Part shown: piece by piece, positions 16,012 to 23,143 of the stretch | Layout of the letters: the number at the start of each line of letters is the position of its first letter | How positions within the stretch are numbered: position 1 is the stretch's first letter | DNA from: Mycobacterium sp. | Lineage (GTDB): Bacteria > Actinomycetota > Actinomycetes > Mycobacteriales > Mycobacteriaceae | Reading direction: 5' to 3' | Length of the DNA: 34,300 nucleotides | Assembly: GCA_003987775.1 (NCBI GenBank) | Contig: RXJD01000098.1 | Span: 1 to 34,300 of the forward strand | Made by a program: the position numbers and the translations under genes | Notes under the pieces: model-generated | Told to the model about the DNA's origin: nothing | The model's input: only the letters and a program-made list of their open reading frames with translations | Database searches by the model: none

Positions 16012-16305
16012 ATGGCGGAATTCATTCACGACGGTCCGCTGCAGTACCTGCTGGCCGCCCGCCAGGATATTTCGGAACATCTCGGGAAGTACCCGGACGA
16101 GCGCCTGAGCGACTCCCTGGCCAGCCTCAAAGTCGCATCAGATCAATTGCGGCAGGCCACCTTCGAACTCCATCCCGCCGTCCTCGAGCATGCCGGACTG
16201 CCTGCCGCCATCAGACAGCTGACTGACGCCCTGACGACCCGCAACGGCATCGCGGTGACGCCGGGCACACCCATCGAAGTCGTGGTTCCGCTGCCGGACA
16301 ACTGA
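16012..16305 (+). pseudogene. Remnant of a NarL-type sensor histidine kinase with internal deletion
   Basis: The frame encodes the dimerisation/phosphoacceptor region of a two-component kinase: AEFIHDGPLQYLLAARQD with the phospho-His, then LRQATFELHPAVLEHAGLPAAIRQL. After RNGIAVT the sequence jumps to PGTPIEVVVPLPDN, which looks like the last strand of the HATPase domain (normally ...GTHVRVEVPLP). The N, G1 and G2 ATP-binding boxes are missing. The N-terminal sensor part is also missing: the in-frame bases back to the previous stop give a short Ala/Pro-rich stretch and EQSRQ. It cannot bind ATP as it stands. No response regulator is near. It may still be transcribed from the upstream genes. 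Confidence 0.75.
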
Positions 16306-16309
16306 CGTC

Positions 16310-17344
16310 TCAGCCGATCTCCAATGCCGGCGGCGGTCGGTATCGAGGCTCGTAGTCCGACACCCGGATCGGGCTGCCGACCAACCGGAAGTCGCCGGCC
16401 TGCACGACGACTTCCGGAGTCGCCGCCAGAGCCTCGGGCAGCGTGCGGACCGCCGCCGCCGGTACCCCGAGTTTGCGCAGCCGCCGTTCCCAGTTTGCCG
16501 CGGTATCGGTCGCCAGGGCCGCGGTGACTACGGCCAGTACCTCGTCGCGTCGTGCCACCCGCTGCGTCATCGTCTCGAAGCCGTCGATACCGGCCTCTTC
16601 CGCGAAGGACTTCCAGAATCCGTCGTGGGTGATGAACAGGGCGAGATAACCGTCGGAGGTCGGAAAAAGTTGAGCCGGAACGTAGTACGAGTGTGCGCCG
16701 TAAGGGCGCCGCTGCGGTTCGGTGCCGTCGTTGAGGTAGGCCGCCGCATGGTAATTGAGTTGCGAGAACATCACGTCGCGCAGCGACACGTCCACCTGGC
16801 CACCGCTACCGGACACGATCTTGGCCAGCAGACCCAGAGCTGCACACATTCCGGTGGAGTTGTCGGCCGAGGAATAGCCCGGCAGAGTCGGCGGTCCGTC
16901 CGGGTCGCCGGTCAGTGCGGCGATGCCGACGCTCGCCTGCACCACGTAGTCGAACGCCGGATCGTCCCCGCCGTTGAGCCCGAAGCCGGTGATGGCGACA
17001 CACACGAGCTTGTCGTTGTGGTGCCTCAGGGCGTCGTAGGTGAGGCCCAGCCGGCGGATCGCCGATGGTTTCAGGTTCACCAGCAGCGCATGGGAATCCG
17101 CCGCAAGCTCGCCCAAACGCTGCTGCCCGCCCGTCGAATTCAGGTCGAGACAGATGCTGGACTTGTTGCGATTGAGGCTGGCGAAATAACTGTCCCCGAC
17201 CCCGCGGGAAATCTCGCCGCCGGCCGGCTCGATCTTGGTGATGTCGGCACCCAGATCGGCCAGCAGCATGGTGGCGTACGGCCCGGCCAGCATGGTGCCG
17301 ACTTCCAGAATGCGAATCCCGGCCAGCGGCCCCGCTGCGCTCAC
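16310..17344 (-). CDS. Type III (CaiB/BaiF) CoA-transferase
   Basis: A 344-residue family III CoA-transferase, which moves CoA between acyl groups through an aspartyl-CoA anhydride. The N-terminal GIRILEVGTMLAGPYATMLLADLGADITKIEP and NRNKSSICLDLNS blocks are typical. The catalytic Asp is probably in YSSADNSTGM. It begins at GTG 17344, overlapping the stop of the upstream LLM gene by four bases, and is last in the operon mutase alpha, mutase B12 subunit, LLM oxidoreductase, CoA-transferase. It may load CoA onto the mutase substrate or recycle it from the product. Length is somewhat shorter than the usual 380-400 residues. Confidence 0.9.
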   Translation of the reverse strand: MSAAGPLAGIRILEVGTMLAGPYATMLLADLGADITKIEPAGGEISRGVGDSYFASLNRNKSSICLDLNSTGGQQRLGELAADSHALLVNLKPSAIRRLGLTYDALRHHNDKLVCVAITGFGLNGGDDPAFDYVVQASVGIAALTGDPDGPPTLPGYSSADNSTGMCAALGLLAKIVSGSGGQVDVSLRDVMFSQLNYHAAAYLNDGTEPQRRPYGAHSYYVPAQLFPTSDGYLALFITHDGFWKSFAEEAGIDGFETMTQRVARRDEVLAVVTAALATDTAANWERRLRKLGVPAAAVRTLPEALAATPEVVVQAGDFRLVGSPIRVSDYEPRYRPPPALEIG

Positions 17345-18297
17345 CGCAACTCCGCAGCCAACTCGGCGATCATCTCGCGCGTCCGGCGTTTGGACGCGAC
17401 GAGTTCGTCGCGGGTGTCACCGATCGGCAGCAGCCGCACCGACAAATCGGTCACGCCGGCGTCGGCGAAGCGCCGCATCCGGGCCAGAATCTGTTCCGGG
17501 TCGCCGGCCGCACACAGATCACCGACGTCGCGGGCGTCGCCGCGTTCGAGCAGGCGCTGGTAGTTGGGCGACACCTCCGCCTCGCCCAGGATTCGGTTGG
17601 CCCGTTCCTTGGCCGCTCCGACTTCCGCAGGCGCACAGAGGCATACCGGGATTCCGGCGACGATCCGCGGCGCCGGACGGCCGGCAGCGGCGGCCGCCTT
17701 GGTGATCTTCGGCGCGATGTGATCACCGATCGCGCGCTCGTCAGCCATCCACAGCACCGTGCCGTCAGCCAGTTCACCTGCCAGTTGCAGCATCACCGGC
17801 CCCAGTGCGGCGACCAGCACCGGCATCGGAGGATCGGCCGCGAGAACCGTCGGGTTGTGCACCGCGAACGAATCGTTCTCGACGTCAACCGGTCCCGGCC
17901 CTGTGATGGCGGCGTTGAGCACCTGCAGGTAGTCACGGGTGTAGGCAGCCGGCTTCTCGTAAGCCAGTCCGAGCATGTCGCGGATGATCCAGTGGTGGGA
18001 CGGACCGACACCCAGGGCCAGCCTGCCAGTTGCTACCGCATGCACGGAAAGTGCCTGGCGCGCAAGAGCGATGGGATGTTGGGCCTGCAATGGGACTACG
18101 GCGGTGCCCAGCTCGATGCGCGAAGTGTGCGCTGCCATCAGCGACACCATGGTCAGGCAGTCGAAGTCGTCGGGCACCTGCGGCATCCACGCGGTATCCA
18201 GTCCGGCCGCTTCAGCCCATTCGATGTCGGCGACCAGTTTGGCCACCTTCCGCGCCATGTCGCCGCGCTCGGCGCCGATCATCACTCCGACGCGCAC
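17341..18297 (-). CDS. LLM-class (F420-type) oxidoreductase
   Basis: A 318-residue TIM-barrel protein of the luciferase-like monooxygenase family, in mycobacteria usually F420-dependent. Typical segments are AGLDTAWMPQVPDDFD, IELGTAVVPLQAQHPIALARQA, GRLALGVGPSHHWI and MPVLVAALGPVMLQLAGELADGTVLWMA. GTG 18297 has GGAGG just upstream and overlaps the stop of the B12-subunit gene by 16 bases. In context it should oxidise or reduce an intermediate before or after the mutase step. F420 rather than FMN is inferred from the family. Confidence 0.9.
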   Translation of the reverse strand: MRVGVMIGAERGDMARKVAKLVADIEWAEAAGLDTAWMPQVPDDFDCLTMVSLMAAHTSRIELGTAVVPLQAQHPIALARQALSVHAVATGRLALGVGPSHHWIIRDMLGLAYEKPAAYTRDYLQVLNAAITGPGPVDVENDSFAVHNPTVLAADPPMPVLVAALGPVMLQLAGELADGTVLWMADERAIGDHIAPKITKAAAAAGRPAPRIVAGIPVCLCAPAEVGAAKERANRILGEAEVSPNYQRLLERGDARDVGDLCAAGDPEQILARMRRFADAGVTDLSVRLLPIGDTRDELVASKRRTREMIAELAAELR

Positions 18298-18707
18298 GGT
18301 TCCTCCAGTACGGGTTCGGGCGTCCCGGTGAGTGCGCGGATGTCGCGCACCAGCACGTCCAACGGCGTTCCGGTGGGAAACACCGCGGCAGCGCCGGCGG
18401 CCAGCAGCTTGGGCACGTCGGCATGCGGGATGGTGCCGCCGACCACGACGGCGATGTCTGCGGCATCGGCTGCCCGCAGGGCCTCGATGGTGCGCGCGGT
18501 GAGGTTCAGATGTGCGCCCGAGAGGATGCTCAACCCCACGACGGCGACGTCCTCCTGGACGGCGATCGACGCGATGTCTTCGATGCGCTGCCGGATACCG
18601 GTGTAGATGACCTCGAAGCCCGCGTCGCGCAGGGTGCGGGCGACGATCTTGGCGCCGCGGTCATGTCCGTCCAGCCCGGGCTTGGCGACCAGAATCCTTG
18701 CGGCCAT
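18282..18707 (-). CDS. B12-binding small subunit of acyl-CoA mutase
   Basis: A 141-residue stand-alone cobalamin-binding domain. It has the base-off signature DxHxxG (D13, H15, G18 in GLDGHDRG), then GLSILSGAH and VVVGGTIPHAD with the nucleotide-tail groove. It corresponds to the C-terminal domain of methylmalonyl-CoA mutase, but is encoded separately as in isobutyryl- and 2-hydroxyisobutyryl-CoA mutases and in archaeal mutases. Its ATG follows the stop of the large subunit gene directly, so the two subunits should be made together. Confidence 0.93.
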   Translation of the reverse strand: MAARILVAKPGLDGHDRGAKIVARTLRDAGFEVIYTGIRQRIEDIASIAVQEDVAVVGLSILSGAHLNLTARTIEALRAADAADIAVVVGGTIPHADVPKLLAAGAAAVFPTGTPLDVLVRDIRALTGTPEPVLEEPCASE

Positions 18708-20285
18708 TCAGAACACCACCGGCTGCTGAAATTCGCCCCAGACCGCCTTGAGTGCGGAAACCATCTCACCCACCGTGCAGTACGCGTTGGCACAGTCGAT
18801 CAGCTTGTGCATGAGATTGTCGGTTCCCTCGGCGCTACGTGCCAACGCCGCAAGTGCAGACTCGACTGCGGCACTGTCTCTTTCGGCCTTCACGGTGGCC
18901 AGGCGCTTCAGCTGGAGGTCGCGCCCCTCGGCGTCGAGTTCGTAGCTGACGACGTCGGGTTCGGGCTCTTGTGACACGAATCGGTTGACCCCGACCACCG
19001 GACGGGCGCCGGACTCGATGTCCTGATGGATCTTGTAGGCCTCGTCGGCGATCAGGCCCTGCAGGTAGCCGTCCTCGATCGCGCTGACCATGCCACCGTG
19101 CTGCTCGAGGTCGGCCATGATCTCGATGATGCGGGCCTCGGTCGCGTCGGTGAGCGCCTCGACGAAATAGGAGCCGCCCAGCGGGTCGGCGACCTGGGCG
19201 ACGCCGGTTTCATAGGCGAGGATCTGCTGGGTGCGCAGCGCCAGGGTGGTGGACTCCTCCGAAGGCAGCGCAAATGGCTCGTCCCACGCCGCGGTGAACA
19301 TCGACTGGACACCCCCGAGCACCGCAGCCATCGCCTCGTAGGCCACCCGCACCACGTTGTTCTGCGCCTGTGGCCCGTACAGCGATGCGCCGCCGCAGAC
19401 GCAGCCGAACCGGAACATCGACGCCTTGTCCTTACTGGACCCGTACCGCTCCCGCACGATCGTGGCCCAACGCCGCCGTCCCGCACGGTATTTGGCGACC
19501 TCCTCGAAAAAGTCGCCATGGGTGTAGAAGAAGAATGAGATCTGCGGCGCGAACTCATCGATGCTCATCCGGCCGCGTTCCACCACGGTGTCGCAGTAGG
19601 TGACACCATCAGCCAGGGTGAACGCCATCTCCTGCACCGCGGTCGCGCCGGCGTCGCGAAAGTGCGCGCCCGCCACCGAGATCGCGTTGAACCGCGGCAC
19701 CTCCGCCGCGCAGAATTCGATGGTGTCGGCGATCAGACGCAGGGAAGGCTCGGGTGGCCAGATCCAGGTGCCCCGCGAGGCGTACTCCTTGAGGATGTCG
19801 TTCTGAATGGTCCCGGTGAGCTTGGCCCGCGGTATTCCCTTGCGCTCGGCGGCGGCGACGTAGAAGGCGAGCAGGATGGCCGCCGTGCCGTTGATGGTCA
19901 TGCTGGTGCTGAGTTTGTCCAGCGGGATGCCGTCGAACAGGATCTCGAAGTCGGCCAGGGTGTCGACCGCGACACCCACGCGGCCGACTTCCTCACCGAA
20001 GTCGGGATCGTCGGAGTCGTACCCGCACTGGGTGGGCAGGTCCAAGGCGACCGACAAACCGGTACCGCCCTGGTCCAGCAGGTAGCGGTAGCGGCGGTTG
20101 GATTCTTCGGCCGTCCCGAACCCCGAGTACTGGCGGAAGGTCCACAACTTGCCGCGGTACCCGGACGCGAAGTTGCCCCGGGTGAAGGGGTACTCCCCCG
20201 GCGGCGGAGGCTCGGTGCGCCGATCCGCCGGGCCATACACCGGCGCAAGCGGGATGCCCGATGGGGTCTGGGCTGCGTTATCCAT
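18708..20285 (-). CDS. B12-dependent acyl-CoA mutase, catalytic subunit (methylmalonyl-CoA mutase type)
   Basis: A 525-residue TIM-barrel subunit of a coenzyme-B12 mutase that rearranges the carbon skeleton of an acyl-CoA. It follows methylmalonyl-CoA mutase from RQYSGFGTAEESN through LPTQCGYDSD, TIQNDILKEY, the His in GAHFRDAGA and FAPQISFFF. Residues known to fix the substrate of the family are Y53 (Tyr89 of the Propionibacterium enzyme) and R171 (Arg207, binds the free carboxylate), so a dicarboxylyl-CoA substrate is likely. However, the neighbour of the catalytic His is A207 where methylmalonyl-CoA mutase has Tyr243, which widens the pocket. ATG 20285 fits a leaderless promoter. Longer readings starting up to 60 bases upstream are rejected as they would cover that promoter. 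Confidence 0.92.
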   Translation of the reverse strand: MDNAAQTPSGIPLAPVYGPADRRTEPPPPGEYPFTRGNFASGYRGKLWTFRQYSGFGTAEESNRRYRYLLDQGGTGLSVALDLPTQCGYDSDDPDFGEEVGRVGVAVDTLADFEILFDGIPLDKLSTSMTINGTAAILLAFYVAAAERKGIPRAKLTGTIQNDILKEYASRGTWIWPPEPSLRLIADTIEFCAAEVPRFNAISVAGAHFRDAGATAVQEMAFTLADGVTYCDTVVERGRMSIDEFAPQISFFFYTHGDFFEEVAKYRAGRRRWATIVRERYGSSKDKASMFRFGCVCGGASLYGPQAQNNVVRVAYEAMAAVLGGVQSMFTAAWDEPFALPSEESTTLALRTQQILAYETGVAQVADPLGGSYFVEALTDATEARIIEIMADLEQHGGMVSAIEDGYLQGLIADEAYKIHQDIESGARPVVGVNRFVSQEPEPDVVSYELDAEGRDLQLKRLATVKAERDSAAVESALAALARSAEGTDNLMHKLIDCANAYCTVGEMVSALKAVWGEFQQPVVF

Positions 20286-20293
20286 CGTTGCAT

Positions 20294-20322
20294 AACGTAC
20301 TTGCAAAAAAAGAGAATGCCAA
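20294..20322 (-). promoter_or_regulatory. Putative promoter of the mutase operon
   Basis: On the minus strand TTGGCA (20322-20317) is followed after 17 bases by TACGTT (20299-20294), then eight bases to the ATG at 20285, which suits a leaderless transcript. The half-site ATTCTC (20317-20312), the same as one arm of the GAGAA-N5-TTCTC operator, touches the -35 box. Confidence 0.4.
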
Positions 20323-20644
20323 TACCACATACCTGAACAGGTCAAATGTCGGTTTCACGGCCCGCGGCTGAGGACCCCGCGCGGGACTGATGGCCGCCTG
20401 GCGCCCGCCGGCGCCGGTGTGAACATGCGCACATTCGCGCCGCGGAGAATGCCGGTCGACGGCTCGCCCTCGACGCCCGTCACGTGGGTAAATGCCCCGC
20501 GACCCGCGCTCCGGGGCCGATCGCGCGTGCCCTGCGACGGTCCGGCGGGTGAATTAGGCTCAGCACGCGCCTGAAGAACCCCGGAACAAACTGCTCCCGC
20601 CACAGGTTCGTAATCGGCGGACCTCCCGACGAAAAGAGCCGACC
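20323..20644. other. Intergenic stretch between divergent mutase and cutinase genes
   Basis: About 320 bases with no supported gene. Apart from the mutase promoter at its left edge I see no clear operator, repeat or RNA structure. The cutinase promoter must lie near its right end, but no convincing hexamers stand out. Confidence 0.5.
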
Positions 20645-21361
20645 TTGAGCTGCAGTAAATTGCCCGCGCTGTCGTTACCACCGGTGGCCGCCTGGCTGGC
20701 CGCGATGGTGATGTCCGTGGTGGCCCTCGTCGGATCGTCAGGCGTCGCACCACGAGTCGCCGCCGATCCCGGCTGCCCCGACGTCGACGTGGTGTTCGCC
20801 CGCGGCACGTTCGAGGCGCCCGGCGTCGGCGCCACCGGTCAGGCGTTCGTCGATGCGCTCAATGCACGCCTGGCCGGCAAGACCGTAGGCGTGGATCCGG
20901 TCAACTACCCGGCGTCGCTGGACTTCGGCCGGGCGGTCGACGGCGTCGCCGATGCCAGCAGCAAGGTCGAAGCCACCGCGGCCAATTGCCCGAACACCAG
21001 GATCGTCCTGGGTGGCTATTCCCAGGGTGCGGCCGTCGCGGCGTACACCACCACCGACTCCGTTCCGGACGGCGTTGCCCTGCCCGACGGGATCGGGCCC
21101 ATGCCGCCCGCGGTTGCCGCCAAGGTCGCCGCCGTGGTGCTCTTCGCGCCGCCCTCGGACGGGTTCTTGCACCTGGTGGACCGCAGCGCGCCCCCCATCA
21201 ACATCGGACCTCTGTACGCCGCCAAGACCCTGCAACTGTGCGCCGACGGGGATCCGGTGTGCGCGCCGGGCGGGCGTGACCGCGCCGCCCACAGCTCCTA
21301 CCGGGACAACGGAATGGCCAACCAGGCAGCCGACTTCACCCGCAACGCGCTGGCACGTTGA
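20645..21361 (+). CDS. Secreted cutinase-family esterase (CFP21-like)
   Basis: A 238-residue serine esterase with an N-terminal signal peptide (hydrophobic LAAMVMSVVALVGSSGVA, cleavage likely after about residue 40, before DPGCPDVDVVFARGT). The nucleophile is S126 in GGYSQG. The acid and His are in DGDPVCAPGG and AAHSSY, and four Cys sit at the disulfide positions of the family. The pattern is that of the mycobacterial Culp proteins, closest in my recall to Rv1984c (CFP21). The start is taken as TTG at 20645, with AAAAGAG upstream, because no ATG or GTG precedes the signal peptide. It would act on ester lipids at or outside the cell wall. Confidence 0.9.
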   Translation: MSCSKLPALSLPPVAAWLAAMVMSVVALVGSSGVAPRVAADPGCPDVDVVFARGTFEAPGVGATGQAFVDALNARLAGKTVGVDPVNYPASLDFGRAVDGVADASSKVEATAANCPNTRIVLGGYSQGAAVAAYTTTDSVPDGVALPDGIGPMPPAVAAKVAAVVLFAPPSDGFLHLVDRSAPPINIGPLYAAKTLQLCADGDPVCAPGGRDRAAHSSYRDNGMANQAADFTRNALAR

Positions 21362-21378
21362 GCCTTCGGGGCTAAACC

Positions 21379-22194
21379 TCAAGCGCGACAGAGCACTTCC
21401 CCGTGCGGGATACCCAGCCACCCGTCGGGAGCGGCGGCCCAGGCTAGCCAGGCCGCCGAAATCTCTTCCAGCTCTGCATAATCCGCAAGTCCCGTGTTCA
21501 CCAACTGGCGGGCCAGGTCAGATTGCAGGATGCGGTCGGCCCACATGCTGCCCCACCACTGCCTGGTTTCGGCCGTCGCGTAGCACCACATCCCGGCGGT
21601 CGCAGTGATGTCGTCGAAGCCGGCCCGCTGTGCCCACGACAACAGCCGGCGGCCCGCGTCGGGTTCGCCGCCGTTCGCGCGCGCCGCCTTCTCGTACAAC
21701 TCGAGCCACCGGTCCAGCAACGGAATGCGGGGAAACCAAGCGAATCCGGCGTAGTCGGCGTCTCGGGCGGCGACGATGCCGCCCGGCACGCAGACCCGCC
21801 GCATCTCGCGCAGCGCCTGCACCGGGTCGGCCACGTGCTGCAGCACCTGATGGGCGTGGACGACGTCGAACGTGTCGTCGGGAAACTCGAGCGCGTGCAC
21901 GTCGGAGGTGACGAAGGAAACGTTCGACGCGTTGCGTCGTTGCGCCTCGGCCCGCGCCAGGTCCAGTGCGTCGTCGGTGAGTTCGACCGCCGTCACCGAT
22001 CCCCCGGGACCGACGCGGGTTGCCAGATCGACGGTGATCGTTCCCGGGCCGCACCCGACGTCGAGCAAGGACAGCCCCGGCCTCAGATGCGGCAGCAGGT
22101 AGCCCGCGGAGTCCTCGGCGGTCCGTCGCCGGTGACTGCGCAGCACCGACTCGTGATGGCCGTGTGTGTACACGGCTCGATGTGCCTCGCTCAC
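21379..22194 (-). CDS. Class I SAM-dependent methyltransferase
   Basis: A 271-residue methyltransferase of the UbiE/Methyltransf_11 kind. The SAM site is seen as LLDVGCGPGTITVDLA, the acidic loop as VTAVELTDDAL, then FVTSDVHALEFPDDTFDVVHAHQVLQHV. The C-terminal half, with several Trp residues, probably forms the acceptor lid. I choose GTG 22194 because GAGGAG lies eight bases upstream. GTG 22203 would overlap that site. The substrate is unknown, and neighbours give no strong hint. Confidence 0.9.
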   Translation of the reverse strand: MSEAHRAVYTHGHHESVLRSHRRRTAEDSAGYLLPHLRPGLSLLDVGCGPGTITVDLATRVGPGGSVTAVELTDDALDLARAEAQRRNASNVSFVTSDVHALEFPDDTFDVVHAHQVLQHVADPVQALREMRRVCVPGGIVAARDADYAGFAWFPRIPLLDRWLELYEKAARANGGEPDAGRRLLSWAQRAGFDDITATAGMWCYATAETRQWWGSMWADRILQSDLARQLVNTGLADYAELEEISAAWLAWAAAPDGWLGIPHGEVLCRA

Positions 22195-22262
22195 GACGAC
22201 CACTCCTCACAGGCTCGCGGTAGGTGGGCGACCCCAGCCTAGCGCTTGTGATCAGATTATGA

Positions 22263-22294
22263 GACTAGTAACTCACTATGTGAGACAGCTAGTC
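22263..22294. terminator. Nested hairpin at the end of the VanX-like gene
   Basis: GACTAG (22263-22268) pairs with CTAGTC (22289-22294), and inside it CTCAC pairs with GTGAG around TAT. The outer arm includes the stop codon of the VanX-like lipoprotein gene. It could be that gene's terminator or an operator upstream of the methyltransferase gene. A possible -10 for the latter (CATAAT, minus strand, 22261-22256) abuts it. Confidence 0.35.
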
Positions 22295-23056
22295 GAGGGG
22301 GACGTTGAGAATCGGCCGTTGCACGCCGGCGCCTGGTCCGTCGAAATGCCACCACTCTCCGGAATAGACGGTCAGGCCCCCGTAGTTCATCGCGTCCCGG
22401 AGTCGCTTACGGTTGGCCTGCGCTTCGGTACTGACCTCTTGAGTCGCGAAAGCGTTTGCGCGCGAGGTGAAATCGTCGAAGTCAGTGCCCATCTCGGCCA
22501 GGCAGATTCCGCTGACCAGCTGCTGGGCCGGGCACTGCGACAGTCCGCCCGCATAGGTGACATCGACCGAACGCCCTGCCTCGTGGCTGGTTGCGTACGG
22601 ACCGGGCCGCGCCACCCAGGCCGGGTTCGGCACGATCTGAAACATCTTGACCTGCACATCATGTGGGCGATAGCAGTCCCAGAAGACCAGGACGTGCCCC
22701 TGCGGACGCAACGCGTTGGCTGCGGCGGCCAGACCCGGCGCCATGGACTGGTGCACGAGGCACCGCGCATCAGCGGGATACAACTGCGTCTTCGTGAAAT
22801 TGTTCGTCGTCGCATATCGCAGGTCGATGATCGCGTCGGGAACCACGGACCGGACGTCCACGAACTGGGCGGCGTGTGCCTCCTGGCTCAGCGGCGGCAC
22901 GCCGGGGCCGGACGGAGCAGTGGTGTTGACGGGCCGAACGGCCATCGAGGCGGACCGCCCGGACTGGCAACCGGCGGACGCCGCGATAAGCGCGGCCGCG
23001 ACGACCACCAGCAAAGCCTTGCGACAACGCATCCCACCATTGTCCCGGCCCGTCAC
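22289..23056 (-). CDS. D-alanyl-D-alanine dipeptidase-like lipoprotein (VanX/M15D)
   Basis: A 255-residue predicted lipoprotein. The N-terminus has a basic region and hydrophobic core ending in SAGC with the lipidated Cys at residue 30. The peptidase domain shows the zinc motifs of the M15D family: HEAGRSVDVT (SxHxxGxxxD) and GEWWHFD with the catalytic Glu and third ligand His. VanX-type enzymes split D-Ala-D-Ala, and the exported location here suggests use in cell-wall peptide recycling. The start may be GTG 23056 or ATG 23032. The shorter form already has a full signal peptide. It is divergent from the CocE-like gene across a perfect palindrome. Confidence 0.88.
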   Translation of the reverse strand: MTGRDNGGMRCRKALLVVVAAALIAASAGCQSGRSASMAVRPVNTTAPSGPGVPPLSQEAHAAQFVDVRSVVPDAIIDLRYATTNNFTKTQLYPADARCLVHQSMAPGLAAAANALRPQGHVLVFWDCYRPHDVQVKMFQIVPNPAWVARPGPYATSHEAGRSVDVTYAGGLSQCPAQQLVSGICLAEMGTDFDDFTSRANAFATQEVSTEAQANRKRLRDAMNYGGLTVYSGEWWHFDGPGAGVQRPILNVPLD

Positions 23057-23111
23057 CGCCCGCCGGCAGCGCCACGCCAGCGGCGAGCTCGACGGCAGAA
23101 AATTCCTCTTG

Positions 23112-23131
23112 CGTTGAGATTAATCTCAACG
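23112..23131. promoter_or_regulatory. Perfect 20-bp palindrome, probable operator
   Basis: CGTTGAGATT followed directly by AATCTCAACG, a fully symmetric 20-mer. It ends 12 bases before the start codon of the CocE-like hydrolase and lies in the 87-base gap to the divergent VanX-like gene. Size and symmetry fit a TetR- or GntR-type repressor site. The symmetric sequence is not seen elsewhere in this window. Confidence 0.65.
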
Positions 23132-23143
23132 TAGCGTGAAACT

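Noticed and set aside
18708-20285. 2-hydroxyisobutyryl- or isobutyryl-CoA mutase
   Set aside because: Those enzymes have Ile or Phe and Gln at the two specificity positions; here they are Tyr and Arg.
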